Source of the DNA: Caldithrix sp. | GTDB lineage: Bacteria; KSB1; UBA2214; DYKH01 | Assembly (NCBI GenBank): GCA_020722685.1 | Contig: DYKH01000253.1 | Span: 1-6,640 of the forward strand | Direction of reading: 5' to 3' | Length of the DNA stretch: 6,640 nucleotides | In this document: one piece after another, positions 1-6,640 of the stretch | Numbering within the stretch: position 1 is the stretch's first letter | Layout: the number at the start of each line of letters is the position of its first letter | Notes under the pieces: model-generated | The model's input: the letters and a program-made list of their open reading frames with translations, nothing else | Told to the model about the DNA's origin: nothing | The model's database searches: none | Made by a program: the position numbers and the translations under genes

Positions 1-241
1 GGCAACAGCAGCGTTGCCGGCACGAAAACGCCACGAAAAACTCCTGGCCGCAATCAGGGCAGCGCACCTGCGCAAATCCTTCCCGCAGGTCCCCGCACTT
101 GAGAAACTTGTCGATGGCGCTGCGGATGACCGGTCGCCAATAGCCATATTTCGGCTGGAACCGTTCGTCGTAAACCCGCTCGAACGCGTCAAAATGGTCA
201 CGCACCAGTCTGAAAAAGGGCGAAGCCGCCGGATTGATCAA
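1..241 (-). CDS. IS91-family transposase, N-terminal part (runs off the window)
   Basis: Reading the minus strand from 241 gives an open frame that leaves the window at base 1 after 80 full codons. The protein contains LVRDHFDAFERVYDERFQ, then a YGYWRPVIR segment, KFLKCGDL, and a zinc-binding cluster VRCPDCG plus FSCRQRCCC (Cys61, Cys64, Cys74, Cys80 counted from the TTG). This is the N-terminal zinc-binding domain that precedes the Y1 tyrosine nuclease domain in IS91/ISCR-type rolling-circle transposases. The nuclease domain lies outside the window. A TAG at 248-250 blocks the frame upstream and no ATG is available, so the start is either TTG at 241 or the gene is damaged at its beginning. 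A neighbouring frame reads KFYRP just before this point, and many relatives as I remember them begin roughly YRPRNPxASP, so a small frameshift near 238-245 is possible. Family assignment is firm; intactness is not. Confidence 0.8.
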   Translation of the reverse strand, partial: MINPAASPFFRLVRDHFDAFERVYDERFQPKYGYWRPVIRSAIDKFLKCGDLREGFAQVRCPDCGQEFFVAFSCRQRCCC

Positions 242-264
242 AACGGTCTATAAAACTTGCGGGC

Positions 265-281
265 CGCCTGCCGGCCAGGCG
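265..281. repeat. GC-rich stem-loop near the IS91-like left end
   Basis: CGCCTG (265-270) and CAGGCG (276-281) form a perfect 6-bp stem around a 5-base loop. It lies between the transposase start and the presumed element boundary. IS91-family termini are known for short subterminal hairpins, so it could be part of the terminus. No T-tract follows on either strand, so it does not look like a terminator. The assignment to terIS is a guess from position. Confidence 0.4.
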
Positions 282-314
282 CGCAAAATGCCTTTTTGGG
301 GGGATACGGAATTT

Positions 315-401
315 CTATTGGGGCCAGTCTTGCGCAAAAACAACTGTCATAAAAACCAGTACGAATAGGAAAATAACTTTAGCGCTGGATTTCATTTTCA
401 T
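315..401 (-). pseudogene. Truncated secreted beta-propeller-type protein, signal peptide plus DWPQ stub
   Basis: From ATG at 401 the minus strand encodes 28 residues: MKMKSSAK, a hydrophobic core (VIFLFVLVFMTVVF), a cleavage-like AQ, then DWPQ and TAG (315-317). The Lys-rich start, long hydrophobic core and A-Q site make a textbook Sec signal peptide. AQDWPQ is the usual mature N-terminus of exported PQQ-binding-like beta-propeller proteins, which continue WRGPNRDG. Here the sequence after CAA no longer encodes that continuation, and an IS91-like transposase starts within about 75 bases, so the gene was most likely cut by the element. A purine stretch (GAAGAG) lies just before the ATG. It lies 181 bases downstream of the CMD gene on the same strand and could once have belonged to the same locus. 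A bare 28-residue peptide is unlikely to be functional. The beta-propeller identity rests on six residues and is inference; the signal peptide is clear. Confidence 0.65.
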
Positions 402-443
402 CGCTCTTCTTTTTTTAACTGCCGGTCATGCGTTCAAGGTTTT

Positions 444-460
444 TGGGGCGTCGCGCCCCA
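444..460. repeat. Perfect 7-bp stem-loop
   Basis: TGGGGCG (444-450) pairs fully with CGCCCCA (454-460) across a 3-base TCG loop. On the minus strand, the direction of the genes, the stem is followed by AAAAACC rather than a T-run, and on the plus strand only three Ts follow. It is therefore not a convincing intrinsic terminator, though it could stabilise a 3' end of the CMD transcript. Confidence 0.5.
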
Positions 461-489
461 TTTGCACTGCAATATTTGCGGCAGCGCTA

Positions 490-528
490 TCTCTGCATTA
501 AAGCGGCGTCCTCCGCGAACTCGGCGTT
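490..528. repeat. Candidate dispersed repeat with CTCxGCG units
   Basis: The plus strand carries CTCTGC, then CTCCGCG-AA-CTCGGCG followed by a T-run. Closely similar wording (CTCTGCG-AA-CTCTGCGTT) is, from memory, a common intergenic dispersed repeat in many environmental bacterial genomes. Only one copy is in the window, so repetitiveness cannot be shown here. Confidence 0.3.
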
Positions 529-582
529 TTTGTTGTTGGGCTTGATAGCAAAACTTTCGCTGTAGTACTAATTTGGTTATTG

Positions 583-1320
583 TTACTGCCTATTTTTGAG
601 CATTTCTGTTAAAACTGCCTGTGTATCCTCAGTTTCTTTTTCTCCCACATTGGTTTTAATGATCTTTACAAATTCATTCAACTGCCCGGGAGTTAGGCCG
701 ACATTCAAACAAATTGAGAAATGACTACGCAGCATTGGTTCTGCTCCGCCAATGGCGCTTAGCACCGAAATCGTTACTAATTCTCTTTCAGCAAAAGTGA
801 GTACGTCCCGTTCAAAAATATCGGCGAACAGATGCTCTTTCAGAAAGGTATCCATAACAGGGGCAAAAGTGCCGTAGCCCCGTGGCGGATTGTCCTGCGG
901 CATCCCGGTGAGTTTTTCCAGAATATCTCTGCCTCGCTCATATTTGCTGCGTTTATCCGTTATTGGTGTTGCCTCTGCGCCAGTTACATCGTCGATTCCT
1001 TTCGCTTTCCGTTCGTCGAGCACTTGCATAAAAGTCTGTAGCCCGCGGATGCTGCGTGGAAATCCGCAATAGGCGTATAGATGAACGAGGACTTCTTTGA
1101 TTTCGTTGACGGTTAATCCGGCACCTAATCCCTCGTTCAGTGCTGTTTTCAAATTTTCAAGGTCGCCTGTTGCCGTACAAGCCGCAATCGGGACAATATT
1201 TTGTTGTTTTATCGTTAATGCCAGATTTGATTCTGATTTGCTTTGTCCATAAAGAGTTGCGTAAAAACAACCCACAAAAGTTAATCCCATGAATGTTCTG
1301 ACGAGAAATTTTTTTGTCAT
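583..1320 (-). CDS. Exported double-domain carboxymuconolactone decarboxylase (CMD/AhpD-like) protein
   Basis: The protein is 245 residues long. Residues 1-26 form a signal peptide (basic MTKKFLVR, hydrophobic core, cleavage-like YGQ). Two CMD-type all-helical domains follow: about 44-105 (TALNEGLGAGLTVNEIKEV, HLYAYCGFPRSI) and about 155-225 (ERELVTISVLSAIGGAEPM, HFSICLNVGLTPGQLNEF). Single-domain relatives include gamma-carboxymuconolactone decarboxylase and the peroxidase-like AhpD. No CxxC pair is present, so AhpD-type thiol chemistry is unlikely; Cys48, Cys85 and Cys204 are isolated. The true reaction is unknown. Export is odd for an enzyme of beta-ketoadipate metabolism but does occur in tandem-domain homologues. 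An alternative lipobox reading (FVGC18) is weak. The ATG at 1320 has no clear Shine-Dalgarno, but its charged start completes the signal peptide, so I keep it over Met11. It is last of the intact run, 83 bases after the carboxylesterase. Confidence 0.85.
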   Translation of the reverse strand: MTKKFLVRTFMGLTFVGCFYATLYGQSKSESNLALTIKQQNIVPIAACTATGDLENLKTALNEGLGAGLTVNEIKEVLVHLYAYCGFPRSIRGLQTFMQVLDERKAKGIDDVTGAEATPITDKRSKYERGRDILEKLTGMPQDNPPRGYGTFAPVMDTFLKEHLFADIFERDVLTFAERELVTISVLSAIGGAEPMLRSHFSICLNVGLTPGQLNEFVKIIKTNVGEKETEDTQAVLTEMLKNRQ

Positions 1321-1329
1321 AAAACAATC

Positions 1330-1370
1330 TTTGCTTAATTTGGCATATTTTGCTTCACATTCTCTTTGCT
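1330..1370. repeat. Three TTTGCT direct repeats upstream of the CMD gene
   Basis: TTTGCT occurs at 1330-1335, 1349-1354 and 1365-1370 in the 83-base gap in front of the CMD start (AGCAAA on the coding strand). The first and third copies share a longer TCTTTGCT. Spacings of 19 and 16 bases are irregular. They could be operator half-sites for separate control of the CMD gene, or chance in AT-rich DNA. Confidence 0.25.
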
Positions 1371-1403
1371 GAGATTCGCGATCCCGCTTTGTCCAGCTTG
1401 CCG

Positions 1404-3044
1404 TTAAATACCACCACGTGATTGTATATCAACCCTCATCTTGAAGGCCTTTTCGATCACATCCAGTCTCGCTTTCCTGGAATCTGGCTTGCCGACCGGT
1501 GTGCCATCGGACTGGATATCAAGAATCTCTTTTTTTTGGATATTGTAAAAAGGCCAAAGCGGCAGCCCCGCGCCATTCGGGTCGCCTGTCTTGGCAAAGT
1601 TTGCCCAATAGCCGTTCATCATCCGCGCCAGCTTTTGTTCTTCAGGCGTCGCCTCGGCGCCTCCCCGGCGGGCATTGAGACTGTTAAAGACATACCCGAC
1701 TTCCGATCCGTGTCCGGCGCCGTACCTCGCCCGCTCCCGCATTGCGGCAGGCACGTAACCGAAATGATAGATGTAAGCAGGTTCGCCTTGGGCTGCAAAA
1801 GCTCTTGCTGTCATTCTGGCCGGCTCACCCCATACCCAGTCCGTGTTAAACCTTGTGATAACCTCGGCGAATTCTTTGTCACCATCAGGATCGTATGCCG
1901 CTTTTGCCTCATTTTCCAGCGCCCCGAACAGCGAAAACAGTTCTTCCTTTGAACTGCTGGAATTCACAAAGCCTCCGCCTATTTCCGCACTACAATTCCC
2001 GATGATGAGCGGAACACGTGCCTGCCGGCCTGCCTTGTATGCGCTTTCGGCAGTCTCTACAACCAGTTTACCATCGAGAATCGGGCCTGAATAGGTGCGT
2101 GGACCACCCTCGCCATCCGTTTCCTGACCGCCGTCCACAATCTCCGCCACGCTCAAGGCGCGAAGTTTGGCCAGTGCAGCCGCATCCGTGCCGTCGATCC
2201 CATGTTTGCGGGCAAAGTTTACCCCGATCATTTCCGCCGAAACGGGGTAGAAGGGATCGGCATTGTCCTTATTAATCGGCCTGCCGGTAAGAGCACCGTC
2301 TCTGCCGCCGCCGGATTCACTGATCGCCTTGTGGAAAAGTCCTTTTGCGGAGGGTATGGTCAAAAGTGAATGAACCGAGACGCCACCGGCAGAGAAACCA
2401 AAGATGGTCACATTTTTTGGATCGCCGCCGAAGGCCGCAATGTTCTGCTGTATCCACTCAAGTGCGGCGATCTGGTCCATAAAGGCGTAACTGCCCTTGG
2501 GTTCTTCCGGAAACTCCTCGCTCAAGGCCGGGAATGCAAAATGGCCAAGGCGTCCCAGACGGTAGTTGAAGGTCATCAGGATGACGCCTTGTTTGGCAAA
2601 TGCATCTCCTGAACTGCCGGAACCACTGCCGCCAACGAACGCGCCACCGTGAATCCACACCATGACCGGCAATTTTGCTTCCGGCTTAACACCTGCGGGA
2701 GTCCATAAATTAAGGTAAAGGCAATCTTCTGATGAGCCTTCTGAAATTGAACCCGGAGCAGCGCCCCATCCTGCCTGCGCACAATTGGGGCCAAACTTGC
2801 TGGCATCACGCACTCCCTCCCAAGGAGTTACGGGCTGAGGCGGGCGCCAGCGATATTCGCCAACCGGCGGAGCAGCGTAAGGAATTCCTTTAAATATGGA
2901 AACATCGCCTTCGGTTACACCCTGCACGACTCCTGATGCGGTACGAACCGTCGGCGCCATGACCGGATCAGCGTTAGCAACGGCTTGTTGAGCATATATC
3001 CTGCAACTCGTAAGCAGTGATAAAACAATGAGAATATTTTTCAT
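1404..3044 (-). CDS. Exported type-B carboxylesterase (COesterase family)
   Basis: The 546-residue length and motif order match the type-B carboxylesterase/lipase family, which hydrolyses carboxylic esters with a Ser-Glu-His triad. Visible are the conserved disulfide cysteines Cys88 and Cys108 (SEDCLYLNLW), the oxyanion loop HGGAF (132-136), the nucleophile elbow GFSAGG with Ser218, the acid Glu354 in GNCSAEIGG (usually NxDEG in relatives), and His445 in GAGHGSEVGYVF. All triad positions are filled, so it should be active. The N-terminus is MKNILIVLSLLTSC: LTSC fits a lipobox, so it may be a lipoprotein anchored at Cys14, or else cleaved near YAQ19. A GGAG lies 8 bases before the ATG at 3044, supporting this start. 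It begins 21 bases after the DUF4440 gene. Secreted members include polyester, cholinesterase-like and mycotoxin (fumonisin-type) esterases; nothing here fixes the substrate. Confidence 0.93.
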   Translation of the reverse strand: MKNILIVLSLLTSCRIYAQQAVANADPVMAPTVRTASGVVQGVTEGDVSIFKGIPYAAPPVGEYRWRPPQPVTPWEGVRDASKFGPNCAQAGWGAAPGSISEGSSEDCLYLNLWTPAGVKPEAKLPVMVWIHGGAFVGGSGSGSSGDAFAKQGVILMTFNYRLGRLGHFAFPALSEEFPEEPKGSYAFMDQIAALEWIQQNIAAFGGDPKNVTIFGFSAGGVSVHSLLTIPSAKGLFHKAISESGGGRDGALTGRPINKDNADPFYPVSAEMIGVNFARKHGIDGTDAAALAKLRALSVAEIVDGGQETDGEGGPRTYSGPILDGKLVVETAESAYKAGRQARVPLIIGNCSAEIGGGFVNSSSSKEELFSLFGALENEAKAAYDPDGDKEFAEVITRFNTDWVWGEPARMTARAFAAQGEPAYIYHFGYVPAAMRERARYGAGHGSEVGYVFNSLNARRGGAEATPEEQKLARMMNGYWANFAKTGDPNGAGLPLWPFYNIQKKEILDIQSDGTPVGKPDSRKARLDVIEKAFKMRVDIQSRGGI

Positions 3045-3065
3045 TTTGATAACTCCAAGTGATAA

Positions 3066-3512
3066 TTAACGATCGCCACGCGTCGACAATCTGGTAAACG
3101 ATAACGAGCCCAACTTCCAGCTTCCATTCAGTTTGATATACACTTCGGTCACCTCAAACGGATTGGTGACCTCGTTTCCACCCACTTCAGCCAATAAATC
3201 GATTCGATTTAACAGGATGGCGGTATTATCAATGATATTCACCGAAACCTCATGGATATCGGCTTTTTTGTACCAAATCCCGCCGCTCTTGATGATGTTG
3301 AGTTCCTGTTCCGTTCCCCAGGCTCCGCCCATGTGGACGAACATGGCTTTTTCGTGAAAGAGCTTGCCGAGTGCATCGACATTCTTGTCAGACATCCACT
3401 GCCACTTGTCTTTCGACAGTTGAATGATTTCCTGCTCGGCAGCAGAGTTTTGTGCCAAGCACCATTGTGCACTCAAAACAATTATCAGCAATCCGAAAAT
3501 TGTTGTTTTCAT
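3066..3512 (-). CDS. Exported NTF2-like / DUF4440 (SnoaL-fold) protein
   Basis: This is a 148-residue protein with a signal peptide (MKTTIFGLLIIVLSAQWCLA, cleavage near A20-Q21). It then has one cone-shaped NTF2-like domain of about 120 residues: a helix ending LSKDKWQWMSDKNVDALGKL, then FHEKAMFVHMGG, and a C-terminal beta-sheet (TAILLNRIDLLAEVGG, FEVTEVYIKLNGSWKL). The pattern 'helix, D/N-x-LxxLF, FxHxxG' is usual for DUF4440. Such domains act either as small enzymes (isomerases, cyclases, hydrolases) or as ligand-binding partners; His60 and the polar pocket residues are candidates but no fixed catalytic signature exists. The ATG has AAGGA 7 bases upstream, and the upstream hydrolase stop codon (3524-3526) sits right beside that site, so translational coupling is likely. 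Placement between two hydrolases suggests a role on the same substrate or product. Function otherwise unknown. Confidence 0.85.
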   Translation of the reverse strand: MKTTIFGLLIIVLSAQWCLAQNSAAEQEIIQLSKDKWQWMSDKNVDALGKLFHEKAMFVHMGGAWGTEQELNIIKSGGIWYKKADIHEVSVNIIDNTAILLNRIDLLAEVGGNEVTNPFEVTEVYIKLNGSWKLGSLSFTRLSTRGDR

Positions 3513-3523
3513 ACGGTTGTCCT

Positions 3524-4573
3524 TTATAAATATTTGCCAAAAAATTCGTAGAGTTTGTTCATCGCCTGAGTCACATATTCAGGAATATAATAGGTCTGAA
3601 TATGGGTAGCGCCTTCAATCAGGAATAATTCTTTCTCTTTTGTACCTGTAGCACGGTTGAAAGCATCGTCGGTCATGTAATAGGTGTCGGCTTTGCTTCC
3701 AGCCATCATCAACAGGGGCTGATTAATTAAATCCATGTTGGTGGCTGCGTCAAATTCCATCAGATCGAGCAAACTGCTCATGGTGTATCTGAATGTGGAA
3801 TTGGGATGCGCATGGGTTCGGTGGTAATAATAATGGCCTTCACGATACAGATCAAACGGCATGTTGTCTGCCATCTCATCGGTTATTTCGGTGTCGGCCG
3901 CATAACGTATTTCCCTACCCGCTGCTTCTAAAGCACGGGCTTCCGAAGCCTGTTTTAAACGTTGCTGAATGGTGGACAGGCCGGAATTCATAAACCCGTT
4001 GCGTCGTACCACGCCGGAATTAAACATGCTCAGGGTAGCCACGACTTTAAAGCGTTTATCGGTTTGCGCTGCCTTTAATGAATAGCCGCCTCCACCACAT
4101 ATTTCCAATAGGCCCAGCCGTTCGGCATTTACGCCATCAAATTGGGTGATAAAATCCGCCATCCCACGGATGTCCTCAATCCGGTCGGCGGGCTTGTCCA
4201 CATTACGTGGCTCCCCGCCGCTGGCGCCCTGGTACGACGCATCGGCAGCGATGGTGATGTATCCCGATTCCGCCAAACGCTGGGCGTATAAACCGGCCAC
4301 CTGCTCTTTCACCCCGCCGTTGGGGTGAGCGACAACCACAGCCGGATAGTTCCCGGATGGATCATAATTAGCCGGTGTGTAAACATTGGCGGCAATATCA
4401 ATGCCATTCAGTTGATAGGTTACAGGATGAATATTCACCTCGCCGGATACATTTTCTGTAATGGCGTCCTGGTAAACCAGGCCAAAAGGATTGTCTAACT
4501 TGGTTTGATCTGATTGATCTGATCCAAAAATGCTTGATGTTATAAACATCGGAATCAAAATTCGTTTTCTCAT
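3524..4573 (-). CDS. Exported alpha/beta hydrolase, dienelactone-hydrolase-like with Cys nucleophile
   Basis: A 349-residue alpha/beta-hydrolase-fold protein. The oxyanion region is VVVAHPNGG (79-87), and the fold continues with YITIAADASYQGASGG and DIRGMADFI. The nucleophile elbow reads LLEICGGGGYS with Cys159 in the nucleophile position. The acid is Asp296 (MAGSKADT) and the base His324 (EGATHIQ). Relatives such as YcjY- and dienelactone-hydrolase-like enzymes have GxCxxG, so a Cys nucleophile is a family trait. The oddity is Glu157 where the small Gly before the nucleophile is expected; one base change (GGA to GAA) would explain it. This could slow or alter activity. The N-terminus MRKRILIPMFITSSIFG looks like a short signal peptide. 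A GGAGAAGA stretch lies directly upstream of the ATG at 4573. It follows the esterase-713-like gene by 66 bases and precedes DUF4440 by 11. Likely a secreted esterase or lactonase. Confidence 0.88.
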   Translation of the reverse strand: MRKRILIPMFITSSIFGSDQSDQTKLDNPFGLVYQDAITENVSGEVNIHPVTYQLNGIDIAANVYTPANYDPSGNYPAVVVAHPNGGVKEQVAGLYAQRLAESGYITIAADASYQGASGGEPRNVDKPADRIEDIRGMADFITQFDGVNAERLGLLEICGGGGYSLKAAQTDKRFKVVATLSMFNSGVVRRNGFMNSGLSTIQQRLKQASEARALEAAGREIRYAADTEITDEMADNMPFDLYREGHYYYHRTHAHPNSTFRYTMSSLLDLMEFDAATNMDLINQPLLMMAGSKADTYYMTDDAFNRATGTKEKELFLIEGATHIQTYYIPEYVTQAMNKLYEFFGKYL

Positions 4574-4639
4574 TCTTCTCCATATTTAATGCCTTAATAA
4601 CGATTGTAGATGTGAGTCGGGATCTGGTTCTACCTGCTA

Positions 4640-6544
<1,905 letters not shown>

Positions 6545-6640
6545 TTACTGCCGGCGGCAGCCGCGACACCGCCTCCCTTCGTCAAACTCAGGGCATGCTT
6601 TCCACAATCCGCAGTGACGCAATATTTTCTCAACCACATC
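6545..6640 (-). CDS. IS91-family transposase, C-terminal tail (enters from the right edge)
   Basis: From the window edge the minus strand reads DVVEKILRHCGLWK, then 17 further residues ending RRCRGCRRQ and TAA at 6545-6547. The (V/I)IEKILRHxGLW block is the usual C-terminal motif of IS91-family transposases, normally followed by a Pro/Arg-rich tail. The residues after LWK are encoded by DNA containing a repeat-like palindrome (6575-6593) and may be acquired. The nuclease domain lies beyond the window. Orientation matches the left-hand transposase fragment. The call rests on one short block. Confidence 0.65.
   Translation of the reverse strand, partial: DVVEKILRHCGLWKACPEFDEGRRCRGCRRQ
6548..6560. 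repeat. CTGCC-GGC-GGCAG stem-loop at the transposase stop
   Basis: A perfect 5-bp stem with a 3-base loop lies beside the TAA of the transposase tail. IS91-type origins carry a short hairpin near the 3' end of the element, so it could be part of oriIS, but it is short and no flanking tetranucleotide target was recognised. Confidence 0.3.
6575..6593. repeat. REP-like palindrome CCCTTCG...CTCAGGG
   Basis: The 19 bases begin CCCT and end AGGG, pairing across an 11-base centre. The pattern CCCTTCGACAAGCTCAGGG is, from memory, a widespread intergenic repeat in many bacterial genomes; this copy differs at a few positions. It is translated here as part of the transposase tail (CPEFDEG), which suggests insertion into the gene's 3' end. 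Only one copy is in the window. Confidence 0.35.

Larger units (their letters stand above)
1..316 (-). mobile_element. 5' (ter-side) end of an IS91-like element
   Basis: The transposase N-terminus at 1-241 belongs to an element whose 5' boundary should lie upstream on the minus strand. Between 241 and about 316 there is no gene. At about 316 a recognisable coding sequence (315-401) loses homology abruptly, so I place the element end there. IS91-family elements lack terminal inverted repeats and target duplications, so neither is expected. The exact end is inferred from the break in the neighbouring gene, not from a recognised terIS consensus. Confidence 0.5.
402..582. other. Intergenic region between CMD gene and truncated secreted gene
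   Basis: This stretch has no supported gene. It contains a perfect GC-rich stem-loop (444-460) and a segment with tandem CTCxGCG units (about 508-524). The AT-rich part just after the CMD stop codon (about 541-582) has no hairpin with a T-tract that I can see on the minus strand. Transcription from the operon may therefore have continued into the truncated secreted gene. Confidence 0.5.

Noticed and set aside
14..253. A 79-codon plus-strand frame at the left edge
   Set aside because: The opposite strand encodes the IS91-type zinc-binding domain with its ordered cysteines, so the plus-strand frame is not a gene.
444..460. Stem-loop considered as the operon terminator
   Set aside because: The stem is strong but no T-tract follows on the minus strand; it lies about 120 bases after the CMD stop codon.
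1330..1370. TTTGCT triplet as a definite operator
   Set aside because: The spacing is irregular and the hexamer is short in AT-rich DNA; kept only as a low-confidence repeat.
1422..1952. A 176-codon open frame on the plus strand
   Set aside because: It is antisense to the carboxylesterase, whose catalytic motifs are unambiguous; the plus-strand translation shows no domain.

Overview
The window looks like a piece of a Gram-negative, environmental bacterium, most plausibly Bacteroidota or a related FCB-group lineage. The basis is weak: five consecutive exported proteins, the style of the DUF4440 and double-CMD proteins, and moderate GC by eye. Most of the genes have recognisable Shine-Dalgarno sequences, so a classical leaderless Bacteroides pattern is not evident. 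I cannot name the species.

All convincing genes lie on the minus strand, so the biological order runs from right to left. At the right edge (6545-6640) is the last 31 codons of an IS91-family (rolling-circle, Y1) transposase. A roughly 300-base stretch without a convincing gene follows. It holds an AT-rich segment with a 9-bp direct repeat at exactly 21-bp spacing. Next is a decayed aldo/keto reductase remnant (5763-6235), truncated at both ends, frameshifted, and with two catalytic residues replaced. Then comes an apparently intact run of five genes: an esterase-713-like alpha/beta hydrolase (4640-5719), a dienelactone-hydrolase-like alpha/beta hydrolase with a Cys nucleophile (3524-4573), a small NTF2/DUF4440 protein (3066-3512), a type-B carboxylesterase (1404-3044), and a double-domain carboxymuconolactone-decarboxylase/AhpD-like protein (583-1320). 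Gaps of 11, 21, 66 and 83 bases suggest one transcription unit.

Downstream of these, at 315-401, is a 28-codon orphan: a signal peptide followed by AQDWPQ and a stop. This is the expected beginning of a secreted PQQ-type beta-propeller protein of the 'DWPQWRG' type. It is cut off where the 5' end of a second IS91-family element begins. That element's transposase N-terminus (zinc-binding domain) runs off the left edge (1-241).

Taken together, this is an exported ester/lactone-hydrolysing gene cluster bracketed by two IS91-like transposase fragments in the same orientation. Broken genes lie at both margins (the AKR at its 5' side, the beta-propeller at its 3' side). I read it as an accessory catabolic locus shaped by insertion-sequence activity. 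The substrate cannot be read from the sequence.
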